Assembly (NCBI GenBank): GCA_902766105.1
Contig: CACXCI010000023.1
Coordinates: 1-39,620 of the forward strand
Source of the DNA: an uncultured bacterium
GTDB lineage: Bacteria; Cyanobacteriota; Vampirovibrionia; Gastranaerophilales; Gastranaerophilaceae
Direction of reading: 5' to 3'
DNA length: 39,620 nt
Part shown: positions 24,800-32,812 of the stretch, one piece after another
Layout of the letters: each line of letters begins with the position of its first letter
Numbering within the stretch: position 1 is the first letter of the stretch
Notes under the pieces: model-generated
What the model was told of the DNA's origin: nothing
Databases searched by the model: none
Seen by the model: only the letters and a program-made list of their open reading frames with translations
Made by a program: the position numbers and the translations under genes

Positions 24800-25384
24800 A
24801 TGGGTTTAAATAAAATTGAAAAATATTGTATTTTAGGGGTTTTTATTCTTGTATTGGTCGCAATCTTGTGTAATTTGAACTCTATCAGGTCTAATGCCGG
24901 TAAATATAGCAGTACGGAAGCTATTATCCCTGATACCCCGCATCCTGTTGATATGATTGAGCTACCGAAAAATATTAAACAGATTTCAAAAAAGTATAAT
25001 GCGTTTAATGAAATATACAATTCTGATGAATTATTATTGGTATACGGATATATACCTTTATCCATTGAAGAAAAAGAGAATAGAATATTTCATAAAGAAA
25101 TGAATAACCTGCTAAAAGAAAAAGATATAAATATAAAAGTATTGCCATATAAAAACTGGCGTGATGTTTTAGAGCAGGCGCAAGTGGAAAACGGCAAAGA
25201 TCCTAATGCTTGCACTTTATTTTCAGCTAGCGAAAAGAATTTGCAATTAATAATTGATACAACAAAGGATTGCTTTTTAAATTCCTGCGTAGTCGATGCG
25301 AAAAATAACAAATATGCATCATTATGGAAAAATCCAGCAGATATTGTTGCCACTATAGAAAAATATATTGGCAAGCAAGAATAA
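24800..25384 (+). CDS. Membrane-anchored hypothetical protein
   Basis: From ATG 24800 (AAGGTGA upstream) the protein is 194 aa. A transmembrane anchor (about 8-28) leads to an extracytoplasmic domain. The section LLLVYGYIPL, then a helix, then INIKVLPYKNW is compatible with a thioredoxin-like fold, but there is no CxxC. Three Cys lie in the outer part (in PNACTL, KDCFLNSC). No function is assigned. It sits between nagZ and glyA in the same direction. Confidence 0.72.
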   Translation: MGLNKIEKYCILGVFILVLVAILCNLNSIRSNAGKYSSTEAIIPDTPHPVDMIELPKNIKQISKKYNAFNEIYNSDELLLVYGYIPLSIEEKENRIFHKEMNNLLKEKDINIKVLPYKNWRDVLEQAQVENGKDPNACTLFSASEKNLQLIIDTTKDCFLNSCVVDAKNNKYASLWKNPADIVATIEKYIGKQE

Positions 25385-25416
25385 CCATGATATAGTTATA
25401 AAAAGGGAGAGTGTAA

Positions 25417-26655
25417 ATGAATATAGAGAATATAAGAAAAACAGACCCTCAGGTCGCAGAACAAATTGAGTTGGAATTAAAACGTCAGCAAGAAACTATC
25501 GAGCTTATTGCAAGTGAAAATTGTACATCTTTGGCTGTTATGGAGGCATGTGGAAGTGTTTTAACTAATAAATATGCCGAGGGTAAACCTCACAAACGTT
25601 ATTATAACGGTTGTGAGCATATAGATGTGATAGAAGAATTGGCACAAAAGAGAGCATGCGAACTTTTTGGCATGGAGCATGCCAATGTTCAGCCACATAG
25701 CGGCGCTCAGGCGAATATGGCAGTGTTCATGGCTACAATGAAGCCCGGTGACAGAGTCTTGAGCATGGATTTGTCGAATGGCGGACACCTTTCTCATGGT
25801 TCACCTGTTAATTTTTCGGGTTTGTATTATAATGTGAAATCTTATGGAATAAACGAAAATGGCGAAATTGATTATGAAGATGTTCGCCAAAAAGCTATTG
25901 AGCATAAGCCAAAACTTATTATTTGCGGAGCAAGTAATTATTCAAAAATTATTGATTTCAAAAAATTCAGAGAAATTGCAGATGAGGTTGGAGCATTACT
26001 GTTAGCTGATATTGCGCATATTGCAGGACTTGTTGCAGCCGGAATACACCCATCTCCTGCGCCATATTGTCATTTTGTAACTACAACCACTCATAAATCC
26101 CTAAGAGGTCCAAGAGGCGGAATAATTATGTGCAAAGAAGAATTTGCGCAAGCCATTGATAAAGCAGTTTTCCCGGGATTGCAAGGTGGTCCGTTAGAAC
26201 ACATTATTGCAGGCAAAGCGGTTGCATTGTTAGAAGCATCAAAACCGGAATTTAAGCAATATGCCGAGCAAATTGTAAAAAATGCAAAGGCTTTGGCGCA
26301 AGGGTTGATGGACGAAGGTATGGATATTGTAGGCGGAATGACTGAAAATCACCTGATGACTCTTGATTTGAGAAAAACAGGTAAAACAGGTAAGGATATG
26401 GCAAATGTTTTAGAGCGTGTCGGCATTACTGCAAATAAAAATACTGTTCCAAATGATCCGCAAAGTCCGTTTGTAACGTCAGGTATAAGACTTGGTACAC
26501 CTGCAGTTACAACCAGAGGGTTTAAAGAAGAAGATATGATTGAGGTTGCAAAAATTATTGCATCCGCAGTATTTTCGTCAGATAATGAAATTGCACTTAA
26601 TAATTTGAAGGAACGTTCATTGAAATTATGTGCAAAACACCCGTTGTATAACTAA
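25417..26655 (+). CDS. glyA: Serine hydroxymethyltransferase
   Basis: The 412-aa protein is full length. It converts serine and tetrahydrofolate to glycine and 5,10-methylene-tetrahydrofolate with pyridoxal phosphate. Hallmarks are [31 protein letters not shown], the cofactor Lys in [16 protein letters not shown] and [15 protein letters not shown] near the end. GGGAGAG precedes ATG 25417. It is followed 14 bases later by the WecA-like gene. Confidence 0.97.
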   Translation: MNIENIRKTDPQVAEQIELELKRQQETIELIASENCTSLAVMEACGSVLTNKYAEGKPHKRYYNGCEHIDVIEELAQKRACELFGMEHANVQPHSGAQANMAVFMATMKPGDRVLSMDLSNGGHLSHGSPVNFSGLYYNVKSYGINENGEIDYEDVRQKAIEHKPKLIICGASNYSKIIDFKKFREIADEVGALLLADIAHIAGLVAAGIHPSPAPYCHFVTTTTHKSLRGPRGGIIMCKEEFAQAIDKAVFPGLQGGPLEHIIAGKAVALLEASKPEFKQYAEQIVKNAKALAQGLMDEGMDIVGGMTENHLMTLDLRKTGKTGKDMANVLERVGITANKNTVPNDPQSPFVTSGIRLGTPAVTTRGFKEEDMIEVAKIIASAVFSSDNEIALNNLKERSLKLCAKHPLYN

Positions 26656-26669
26656 AAGGAGAAAACACT

Positions 26670-27710
26670 ATTATAATAAAGTTAGCTCATTCTCAAATAT
26701 TAGGGACGATTTTAGCCTATATCTTTGGTGTATTTTTGGTTCCAATGGTAATAAGTTTTTCCAAAAAAGAAGGACTTGTTGATTTGCCGAACGAAAGAAA
26801 AATTCATACAAAACCGATTTCAAGAATAGGCGGGGTTGCGATATGGGCAAGTACTATGTTGACTTTTTTGTGTTTGGTGTTACTTAGTTATTACCCGTAC
26901 GGGAAATTGGTATCAGGGATTTTGCTCGGCGGCTCTTTAATGTTTTTGTTGGGTTTAATTGATGATGTATACGGTCTTGGTGCAAAATTTAAACTATTAA
27001 TACAGGTTTCAATTGCAACTATTGTGTATTTGCTGGGTGTTCAGATAAATAACCTTCCGTTTTTTGGCGGCATTGATTTGAATTGGTGGTTTTCATATCC
27101 TATAACTTTGTTGTGGATTGTCGGAATTTCAAATGCTTTGAATTTTATTGATGGTGTTGACGGACTTGCCGGTTCTGTTGTTACTGTAAATGCCATTACT
27201 CTTGCGATTTTGGCAATTACACTGAGTCCGCCAAATCCGATAAGTGCGTTGATAGGTTTTATATTAGCAGGTTCTATGCTTGCCTTTTTAACTTTCAATT
27301 TTAATCCTGCAAAAATTTTTATGGGTGACAGCGGAGCGTTGTTTGCGGGCTTTTTATTGGCGACAATATCTATAACAGGTGTTATGAAGGTTGCTACATT
27401 GGCAATTTTATTGCCATTTGTTGTTCTTGCCGTACCGATTATGGATATTACTTATTCATCTTTAAGAAGAATATTAAAGGGGCAATCACCATTTGTTGCT
27501 GATGCTGAACATATCCATCACAAACTTTTGCATGCAGGATTTTCACAAAAGAAAACCGTTGTAATTTTAACATCTGTTGCAATTATTGCAGGTGGTTTAG
27601 CTTGTTTGTTTGCAAGCCATAACGCAATAAAATATGATTTGCTGCTGACTTTGGTGCTTGTAGGCATCATGATTTTATTAAATTTATTTAGGGTATTGAC
27701 AAAAAAATAA
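26670..27710 (+). CDS. WecA/MraY-family undecaprenyl-phosphate sugar-1-phosphate transferase
   Basis: The multi-pass membrane enzyme belongs to the polyprenyl-phosphate phosphotransferase family (WecA/TagO type). Motifs are DLPNERKIHTKPISRIGG, GLIDDVYGL (Asp pair), NALNFIDGVDGLAG (the substrate Asp), FMGDSGALFAGF and the terminal AEHIHHKLLHAG. It starts lipid-linked glycan synthesis. An AAAGGAG site sits at 26654-26660, but the only NTG downstream in frame is TTG 26736, which would delete half of helix 1. The frame is open from before the site, so ATT 26670 (or ATA 26673) is my proposed start, giving 346 aa. If TTG is real, the protein is 324 aa. Confidence 0.88.
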   Translation: MIIKLAHSQILGTILAYIFGVFLVPMVISFSKKEGLVDLPNERKIHTKPISRIGGVAIWASTMLTFLCLVLLSYYPYGKLVSGILLGGSLMFLLGLIDDVYGLGAKFKLLIQVSIATIVYLLGVQINNLPFFGGIDLNWWFSYPITLLWIVGISNALNFIDGVDGLAGSVVTVNAITLAILAITLSPPNPISALIGFILAGSMLAFLTFNFNPAKIFMGDSGALFAGFLLATISITGVMKVATLAILLPFVVLAVPIMDITYSSLRRILKGQSPFVADAEHIHHKLLHAGFSQKKTVVILTSVAIIAGGLACLFASHNAIKYDLLLTLVLVGIMILLNLFRVLTKK

Positions 27711-27724
27711 ATTCGTAGTACAAT
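27696..27724 (+). promoter_or_regulatory. Strong sigma-70 type promoter before the leader RNA
   Basis: A perfect TTGACA at 27696-27701, a 17-bp spacer and TACAAT at 27719-27724. It overlaps the last codons of the WecA-like gene. Transcription would start near 27731, giving a leader of about 148 nt before the next gene. Confidence 0.75.
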
Positions 27725-27730
27725 GCGTAA

Positions 27731-27878
27731 AAAATTAGGATTTGATTACTCAGTTTTATAACGATTATTACTAATCCGCATAGAATATTTAAGTGCAAAT
27801 CCTTACATAATGACTCAATTAAGTATATAAACTTAATCTGACACCGTATTGTGTGATAAGGCATAAGGATTTAGAACT
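27731..27878 (+). promoter_or_regulatory. Structured leader with competing SD / anti-SD / anti-anti-SD pairings
   Basis: The SD region TAAGGATTT (27864-27872) is perfectly complementary to AAATCCTTA (27797-27805). The overlapping CAAATCCT (27796-27803) is perfectly complementary to AGGATTTG (27737-27744) near the 5' end. The two helices exclude each other, as in a translational riboswitch or thermosensor. Two further hairpins lie between: TTAAGT/ACTTAA (27819-27836) and ACAC/GTGT (27841-27854). I recognise no known riboswitch class. Confidence 0.5.
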
Positions 27879-28442
27879 ATGAAAGTAAACGCAGTAGAAG
27901 GAAATCAAAAAAGACATAGTGTGTTTGTACCAATTATTGAAGGTGCAGCTATAGGTACTGTTGCAGGATATGCAGGTAAATATGCGCTCCCTTTAACTCA
28001 TGAAGAGAAAAACAGTGATGAGTACGTTAAAGTAAGTAATAAAGTTGCCAGAGAAAAAACTCAGTATAATTTCAGAACAGATAAATTTATATCTTCTTTG
28101 AAAGCAAAAGAAGAAAAAACAGCAGCAGAAGAGGCTTTCATCAAATTATTTGACGGACTAAAAGATGGTGATAATGTTAAAAAGAGCAACATTAGAAATG
28201 CAATAAAAGAATTAACCGAAAAATATCCGGATCAGGTTGTTGCTTTCAAAAGATTGTGTAAAAAAACATCAGAAATAGCCGAAAAAACAGCAAAACAATG
28301 TATGAACGCTTATGATTTAACCACAAAACACATCAGACCAACAGGATTTTTCCTTGTTGCGGGTGCTGTTGTCGGTGGTTTTATCGGATTAGCTCATGAC
28401 ATTATGAAAACAGAAATAAAACCCTCCTTCAAGAAGGGGTAG
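27879..28442 (+). CDS. Protein with two glycine-zipper hydrophobic segments, unknown function
   Basis: The 187-aa protein has a hydrophobic glycine-rich segment near residues 14-32 (IIEGAAIGTVAGYAGKY) and a second near 150-168 (FFLVAGAVVGGFIGLAHD). They flank a charged, mostly helical middle of about 115 residues. Glycine zippers of this kind usually pack helices in membranes. I do not recognise the family. AAGGA at 27865-27869 serves ATG 27879 and can be hidden by the leader structure. A bidirectional terminator follows at 28479. Confidence 0.75.
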   Translation: MKVNAVEGNQKRHSVFVPIIEGAAIGTVAGYAGKYALPLTHEEKNSDEYVKVSNKVAREKTQYNFRTDKFISSLKAKEEKTAAEEAFIKLFDGLKDGDNVKKSNIRNAIKELTEKYPDQVVAFKRLCKKTSEIAEKTAKQCMNAYDLTTKHIRPTGFFLVAGAVVGGFIGLAHDIMKTEIKPSFKKG

Positions 28443-28478
28443 GAGATAATTTTTATTTTAATTGAGTCAAATAAAAAT

Positions 28479-28510
28479 AAAGACAGGTTTCACACCCCTG
28501 TCTTTTCTTT
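28479..28510. terminator. Bidirectional terminator between convergent genes
   Basis: AAAGACAGG (28479-28487) pairs perfectly with CCTGTCTTT (28497-28505). The run TTTTCTTTTT follows on the plus strand, and TTTATTTTTATTT follows on the minus strand, so both the glycine-zipper gene and the small minus-strand gene can end here. Confidence 0.8.
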
Positions 28511-28526
28511 TTGTATTATAGATATT

Positions 28527-28679
28527 TTATTCAACAAATAAGCGGCTTCTGTTTTGAGCCATATCTTCTTCCAGTTGCATTTCATATTCACGAATTTTTT
28601 GTTTTAATTCTTTATCTTCTTTTGGAAAAAGTTTGAAAATTTGTTGTAAATCAAACAAGAAAAAACTGATTTCAGGCAT
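28527..28679 (-). CDS. Small 50-residue protein
   Basis: A complete minus-strand reading frame encodes 50 residues. It starts MPEISFFLFDLQQIFKLFP and has a charged helical second half (KEDKELKQKIREYEM) ending RLFVE. An AAGGAGA site stands eight bases before the ATG, better than for many larger genes here, and the terminator lies just beyond the stop. It follows lgt by 77 bases. The hydrophobic-amphipathic start followed by a coiled-coil-like helix would suit a small regulatory or partner protein. The function is unknown. Confidence 0.7.
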   Translation of the reverse strand: MPEISFFLFDLQQIFKLFPKEDKELKQKIREYEMQLEEDMAQNRSRLFVE

Positions 28680-28756
28680 ATTAATATCTCCTTATTTAAA
28701 CTTCACATCTATATAAAGTTTTAAATCGGAAACGAATTTCACAAATCGAATAAAAT

Positions 28757-29560
28757 TTACAAACTCTTAACATTATTTTTAATAACAATGCAAGAACCTA
28801 TTATCCCAATGACAAATAATATTACTGAAATAATTTCCGCTATTGGAACAGAGCCAATATTTAGAGCGCTGTCTATACGTATTTGTTCAATAGAAAATCT
28901 TATTATTGAGTACAAAATCAGGTAAATAAAAAATACGATACCTTTACAATCATGTGAAACTTTTTTAAAAATATATAAAAGCAGACAAAAACTGATTAAA
29001 TCCAAACAACTTTCGTAAAGGAACGCAGGGTGAAAAAGACTAAAATCAGAATATTGTACGGGGCGAAGATTTTGCGGAACAAATAAACCCCAATTTTGGT
29101 TTGCAACAGGTAATCCAAATGCTTCCGAGTTAAAATAATTCCCCCAGCGTCCGATTGCCTGTCCTAAAAAAGTTGCGCAAGCTGTTGAATCCATAAGTGA
29201 AAGAAATGATATTTTTTCTTTAAATGCAATAATAACCATGCTTAAAAGACCACCGGCAATACCGCCATGTATTGAAAGTCCGCCTTGTCTGATATCAATG
29301 ATTTCAAGTGGATGAGAAAAATAATAACCGGAATTTAGCAGACAAAAATACATTCTTGCGCACAAAATCCCTAATATTATTATAATAGGTGCATATTCTA
29401 TTATAATATCTTTTTTCAATACTTTTTTATCGGAATTAAACAGTTTATTGGCTACCAGTATAGCAACAAAAATTGCCAGCGCCATTATAACACCATATTT
29501 GTACACAGGAATACCAAAAATATTAAAAGCTATAGGTTTTGGTGCAGGTATAATAAACAT
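28757..29560 (-). CDS. lgt: Prolipoprotein diacylglyceryl transferase
   Basis: The 267-aa multi-pass membrane enzyme attaches diacylglycerol to the lipobox Cys of prolipoproteins. It starts IPAPKPIAFNIFGIPVYKYG, the typical first helix. Other marks are GGLSIHGGIAGG and the signature GRWGNYFNSEAFG, where Arg, Asn and Glu match the family's conserved positions, then HPAFLYES and FSIEQIRID. The start overlaps the preceding stop by one base. The upstream coupled gene encodes a probable lipoprotein, a likely substrate. Confidence 0.95.
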   Translation of the reverse strand: MFIIPAPKPIAFNIFGIPVYKYGVIMALAIFVAILVANKLFNSDKKVLKKDIIIEYAPIIIILGILCARMYFCLLNSGYYFSHPLEIIDIRQGGLSIHGGIAGGLLSMVIIAFKEKISFLSLMDSTACATFLGQAIGRWGNYFNSEAFGLPVANQNWGLFVPQNLRPVQYSDFSLFHPAFLYESCLDLISFCLLLYIFKKVSHDCKGIVFFIYLILYSIIRFSIEQIRIDSALNIGSVPIAEIISVILFVIGIIGSCIVIKNNVKSL

Positions 29561-30135
29561 TATTCCTCAATTGAGTGATTTTGGGCATCTGTTATTTTAT
29601 TTATTTGAGCTTCCACCTCAGATTTATCTGATGCGTTCGGGTTTAATTCCAAATACTTTTGATAATTTTGTACAGCATAATCATACAATTCCGAAATATA
29701 AGCCTTTTCTTTTTCGCTCAACTCTTCAGTTTTGTTATTTTCATCTTCTTTTGGAGTGTACAGACTGTCATCAATTTTGTTCATTCTGACTCTGCCCTGC
29801 TCCATATCAACAGCAAGATTATTTTCTGCTGTTGCCAGAGAATAGTATGAATCTGCGTTATTTGGTTTCATTTCAATAACTTTTTTGTATTCCTCAACGG
29901 CATTTATGTAGTCTTCTGCCTGAGTGTATACTATTGCCAAATTATAATGAGTTTCAAATACAGACGGATCCAAGTCAATACTTGATTTTAATCTTTCTAT
30001 TGCCTGAGTATAATCTCCCTTATCCGCATATACTTTTGCTTTATTGTTCAAGTCCTGAACCGCTAAATTATTGATACAAGCGGTAGATATAACTGCAACG
30101 CACAAAACACTTGCAATCAAAATAACTTTTTTCAT
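29560..30135 (-). CDS. TPR-repeat probable lipoprotein
   Basis: The 191-aa protein has an export signal ending CVAVISTAC, with Cys20 as the likely lipidation site, although Ser at -3 is not ideal. About two classical TPR units follow (YADKGDYTQAIERLKSSIDL; YNLAIVYTQAEDYINAVEEY), then an interrupted third unit with an acidic insert. The role is probably as a protein-interaction scaffold in the envelope. AGAGGG precedes ATG 30135. It is the first gene of the operon with lgt. Confidence 0.87.
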   Translation of the reverse strand: MKKVILIASVLCVAVISTACINNLAVQDLNNKAKVYADKGDYTQAIERLKSSIDLDPSVFETHYNLAIVYTQAEDYINAVEEYKKVIEMKPNNADSYYSLATAENNLAVDMEQGRVRMNKIDDSLYTPKEDENNKTEELSEKEKAYISELYDYAVQNYQKYLELNPNASDKSEVEAQINKITDAQNHSIEE

Positions 30136-30175
30136 TTATATCCCTCTTTGATAATGTAAAGATGATGTTAAACTA

Positions 30176-30204
30176 ATTATAATTTAATTACAAAAATATG
30201 GCAA
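30176..30204 (-). promoter_or_regulatory. Promoter of the lipoprotein-lgt operon
   Basis: On the minus strand TTGCCA (30204-30199), 17 bp, then TATAAT (30181-30176). The transcript starts about 40 bases before ATG 30135. A plus-strand TACAAT at 30222-30227 would be the -10 for the opposite ClpX-domain operon. Confidence 0.65.
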
Positions 30205-30253
30205 ATTTAATTAATTTAAGTTACAATAATTAAGTAAATAAAGGAGAATTTAT

Positions 30254-30520
30254 ATGTCAGATGACAAAGTGGTCAGCTTAGGTGCAAAGAAAAAGGCAGC
30301 AGAAGAAAAGCATGCAGAAGAAACAACAGGAACAGAACCTGTATATTGTAGTTTCTGCGGCAGACCAAATACAGAAGTTATAAAAATGGTAAAAGGTCCT
30401 GGGGTAAATATTTGTTCAGAATGTGCAATGATTGCTCTACAATACTTAATTTTGCAGGATAGAATGCCGTCTGCTGAAGCTCAGCAGATTTTGGATGCTT
30501 TTTGGGGAAAGGCAAGATAG
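30254..30520 (+). CDS. Stand-alone ClpX zinc-binding domain protein
   Basis: The 88-aa protein has a Lys/Glu-rich leader followed by a complete ClpX-type zinc domain. Cys32-x2-Cys35 and Cys54-x2-Cys57 are spaced by 18 residues, exactly as in ClpX, and the context (YCSFCGRPNTEVIKMVKGPG, then ICSECAMIAL) matches. There is no AAA+ module: the protein ends 30 residues after the last Cys. In ClpX this domain dimerises and binds substrates and adaptors. The free form may be an adaptor, a decoy or a subunit of something else. AAGGAG precedes ATG 30254. It is the first of five tightly packed genes. Confidence 0.9.
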   Translation: MSDDKVVSLGAKKKAAEEKHAEETTGTEPVYCSFCGRPNTEVIKMVKGPGVNICSECAMIALQYLILQDRMPSAEAQQILDAFWGKAR

Positions 30521-30525
30521 TATAA

Positions 30526-32121
30526 ATGAGCGCCAAATTTAAACAATTAAATCCCTTTGAGTTAAAATTTGCTGTTACTGATTTGTTAGATAAAATAAAC
30601 GCAGTAAGCGATATTCAGAATTGTCTTGATGATTTTGAGCTTCTTGATGCGCAAGAAGATAAGAAAATTATTTCAAAGATTTTGTTTAAAGAATTAACAA
30701 AAGTCCAAAAGGATAAAACCCCGATTATATGCTTTTTGTTAGAACATTTTGTCCCAAAGGATGAATTGGTTAACAAATTATGGGAAACATTAAAAAATCC
30801 AAATCTTCAAACTGAGGTTAAAATAACAGTTTTGAATTTATTAAGAGAGTTAGATGCAGATTGGTCTTATGAAGCAGCAGAAGAATTAGAAGACGGGAAT
30901 GAGCTGCTGGATGCCCATACCAAACAGTTATTAAATACGGCAATTATAAACCCAGAAATTCAGATAGATTTTCTCGATTTTATGGCAACAATCAGAGTTC
31001 AGGATAAAATTACTCTGTTAAACTCGCTGAGTGAAGATTTTTCATCAGATGCTTTAGCAAATATTTTAATTCCTGTATTTATGTCAGATCCTGACAGTCC
31101 GGCAGGAAAAGAGGCTCTTAAACTTTTGGCAGATACAAAGTCTGTTTTGGCTTTTCATGTTTTGGAAGAAATGAAAAATATGACAACAGGTGAACTTTTA
31201 CAGGAAATCAAAAGAAGTCTGTCGACCATAAAAATTTCAGGCATGAGGGAAGATAAAACAAAAGAATTTTACAAAGAAATTTTATCAAACAGCAAACCTG
31301 ACAAGTTCTATTTGACATATCCCGATGGGCATGGTGATGTTGCCATGATTTTTACCAGAAAAACCGAAGAAGGTAAAATAAGGTTTGTATCTATTGTAAT
31401 AAACGTGGCAACCGGTATAAAAGATTGTTTTGGATTTTTTGAAATTTCAGAATTTGAATGTAGTAAAATTTTAGAAAGATTTCTTAAAAATGAAAAAACT
31501 GTTGATATTGATTCAAAATCATTTAAGACAATTTTGTACAATGCAGAATTGACAACGATAAAAAATAATCAAAATTCTTGGAAATTACCTTATGAATATG
31601 TTTGCTGGAAAAGTTTGCTGGTAGATATAGAGTATGAAAGTCAAACAATTGAAGAGCTTTTACAGGAACAGATTTTACCTGCAAAAGTAAATAATGATGC
31701 AATAACAAATCTTTTGCAGATGGGAGTTTCTACTCATTGGTTTTTGGATTACAAGTATAGTGATGAATTTGAAAATCTTTTAAAAGCCCTAAAAGATACA
31801 AAGGATATAGACAGTTTGTTAGAACAAAATATTGATAAAGTATTTTATTCAGAAGAAAAAATAGAATGGATTAACAAATTAATTTTATCTGCATATATAA
31901 AATCAGTTATCGGAAAAGATGAACAAGCGCAAATTTTATACGGTATAACACAAGATGATTTGGTTTTGAAAGAGATGTTCGGGCAAATATTACAACGCAG
32001 TATTTATGAATATCTTACGGTTGTTAAATATGATAAAAATATCGAATCCTTTGGTTTGACATACGAGGATATCGAGGGTAAAATCAAATATATTGAAGAT
32101 AAGTGGGTGCAAAATGTATAA
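30526..32121 (+). CDS. Large helical (solenoid-like) protein of unknown function
   Basis: This 531-aa cytosolic protein is not a family I recognise. The first 230 residues are a run of short amphipathic helix pairs reminiscent of HEAT-type repeats (FLLEHFVPKDELVNKLWETL, VKITVLNLLRELDADW). The central part (about 255-345) is beta-rich, beginning FYLTYPDGHGDVAMIFTRK and continuing RFVSIVINVATGIKDCFGF. The final third is helical again. It starts 5 bases after the ClpX-domain gene and overlaps ruvX by 8 bases. Close packing suggests a shared function, perhaps protein quality control, but that is inference. Confidence 0.75.
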   Translation: MSAKFKQLNPFELKFAVTDLLDKINAVSDIQNCLDDFELLDAQEDKKIISKILFKELTKVQKDKTPIICFLLEHFVPKDELVNKLWETLKNPNLQTEVKITVLNLLRELDADWSYEAAEELEDGNELLDAHTKQLLNTAIINPEIQIDFLDFMATIRVQDKITLLNSLSEDFSSDALANILIPVFMSDPDSPAGKEALKLLADTKSVLAFHVLEEMKNMTTGELLQEIKRSLSTIKISGMREDKTKEFYKEILSNSKPDKFYLTYPDGHGDVAMIFTRKTEEGKIRFVSIVINVATGIKDCFGFFEISEFECSKILERFLKNEKTVDIDSKSFKTILYNAELTTIKNNQNSWKLPYEYVCWKSLLVDIEYESQTIEELLQEQILPAKVNNDAITNLLQMGVSTHWFLDYKYSDEFENLLKALKDTKDIDSLLEQNIDKVFYSEEKIEWINKLILSAYIKSVIGKDEQAQILYGITQDDLVLKEMFGQILQRSIYEYLTVVKYDKNIESFGLTYEDIEGKIKYIEDKWVQNV

Positions 32122-32512
32122 AGTTATGGCACTTGATGTCGGAACAAAAAGAATAGGAATTGCGCTTAGTGATTATCTTCTAATGCTTGCAAAAGGTCAT
32201 TCTTACATACCAAGACAGCCTGAAAATAATGCAATAGATACTATTTGCAAGATTGCAAAAGAAAATAACGTTCAAAAAATTGTTGTAGGTGTTCCATATA
32301 ACATGGATGGGACAAAAGGCTCTCAAGCACAGGATTGCGAAAATTTTGCAGCAAAAATTAAAGGATATGAAATAATTTTTGAAGATGAAAGGCTTACATC
32401 TGATACAGCTGAAGAAAATCTCAGAAATAAAAAAATAGATTTCAGAAAAGATAAAGGATTAGTTGATATTGAAAGTGCTTGTATTATACTGGAACAGTAT
32501 CTTGCAAGATAA
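32114..32512 (+). CDS. ruvX: RuvX (YqgF) Holliday-junction-resolvase-fold protein
   Basis: From ATG 32114 the protein is 132 aa. It has the YqgF RNase-H-like motifs MALDVGTKRIGIALSD (first Asp), KIVVGVPYNMDG, FEDERLTSD and a terminal Asp in KGLVDIESACIILEQYL. The family processes the 5' end of 16S pre-rRNA. The frame opens upstream at 32093, but the start inside the overlap matches the family's N-terminus. It precedes the DUF1292 gene; yqgF and a DUF1292 gene are also neighbours in Firmicutes. Confidence 0.94.
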   Translation: MYKVMALDVGTKRIGIALSDYLLMLAKGHSYIPRQPENNAIDTICKIAKENNVQKIVVGVPYNMDGTKGSQAQDCENFAAKIKGYEIIFEDERLTSDTAEENLRNKKIDFRKDKGLVDIESACIILEQYLAR

Positions 32513-32528
32513 GTATAAGGAGAAATTT

Positions 32529-32801
32529 ATGGCTATTGATGAAGAAAACATTATTGAAATTACCGATGAAGATGGTGATGTGATTAAATGTGAACTTTAT
32601 GACATTGTTGAATTTGAAGGTAAACAATATGCACTATTGCTTGAAGCTGATAGTGATGAAGAAGAACCTGAGGTTGTTTTAATGCGTTATACCGAAGAAG
32701 GCGAAGACGTATATTTTGAAACTATTGATGATGATGATGAATTTAATAAAGTTCAGGACTATATAGAATCATTAGAAGAAGAAATTGAAGACGAAGAATA
32801 A
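32529..32801 (+). CDS. DUF1292-family small acidic protein
   Basis: The 90-aa protein starts MAIDEENIIEITDEDGDVIK and ends in a very acidic tail (EDEE). Its order of short beta strands, YALLLEADSDEEEPEVVLMR and FETIDDDDEFNKVQDY, matches the DUF1292 (YrzB) family. The function is unknown. ATG 32529 has AAGGAG close upstream. The frame also opens at 32463, but that would overlap ruvX without a site. Its neighbour ruvX is the usual partner. Confidence 0.88.
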   Translation: MAIDEENIIEITDEDGDVIKCELYDIVEFEGKQYALLLEADSDEEEPEVVLMRYTEEGEDVYFETIDDDDEFNKVQDYIESLEEEIEDEE

Positions 32802-32812
32802 GGAAAAAAATT

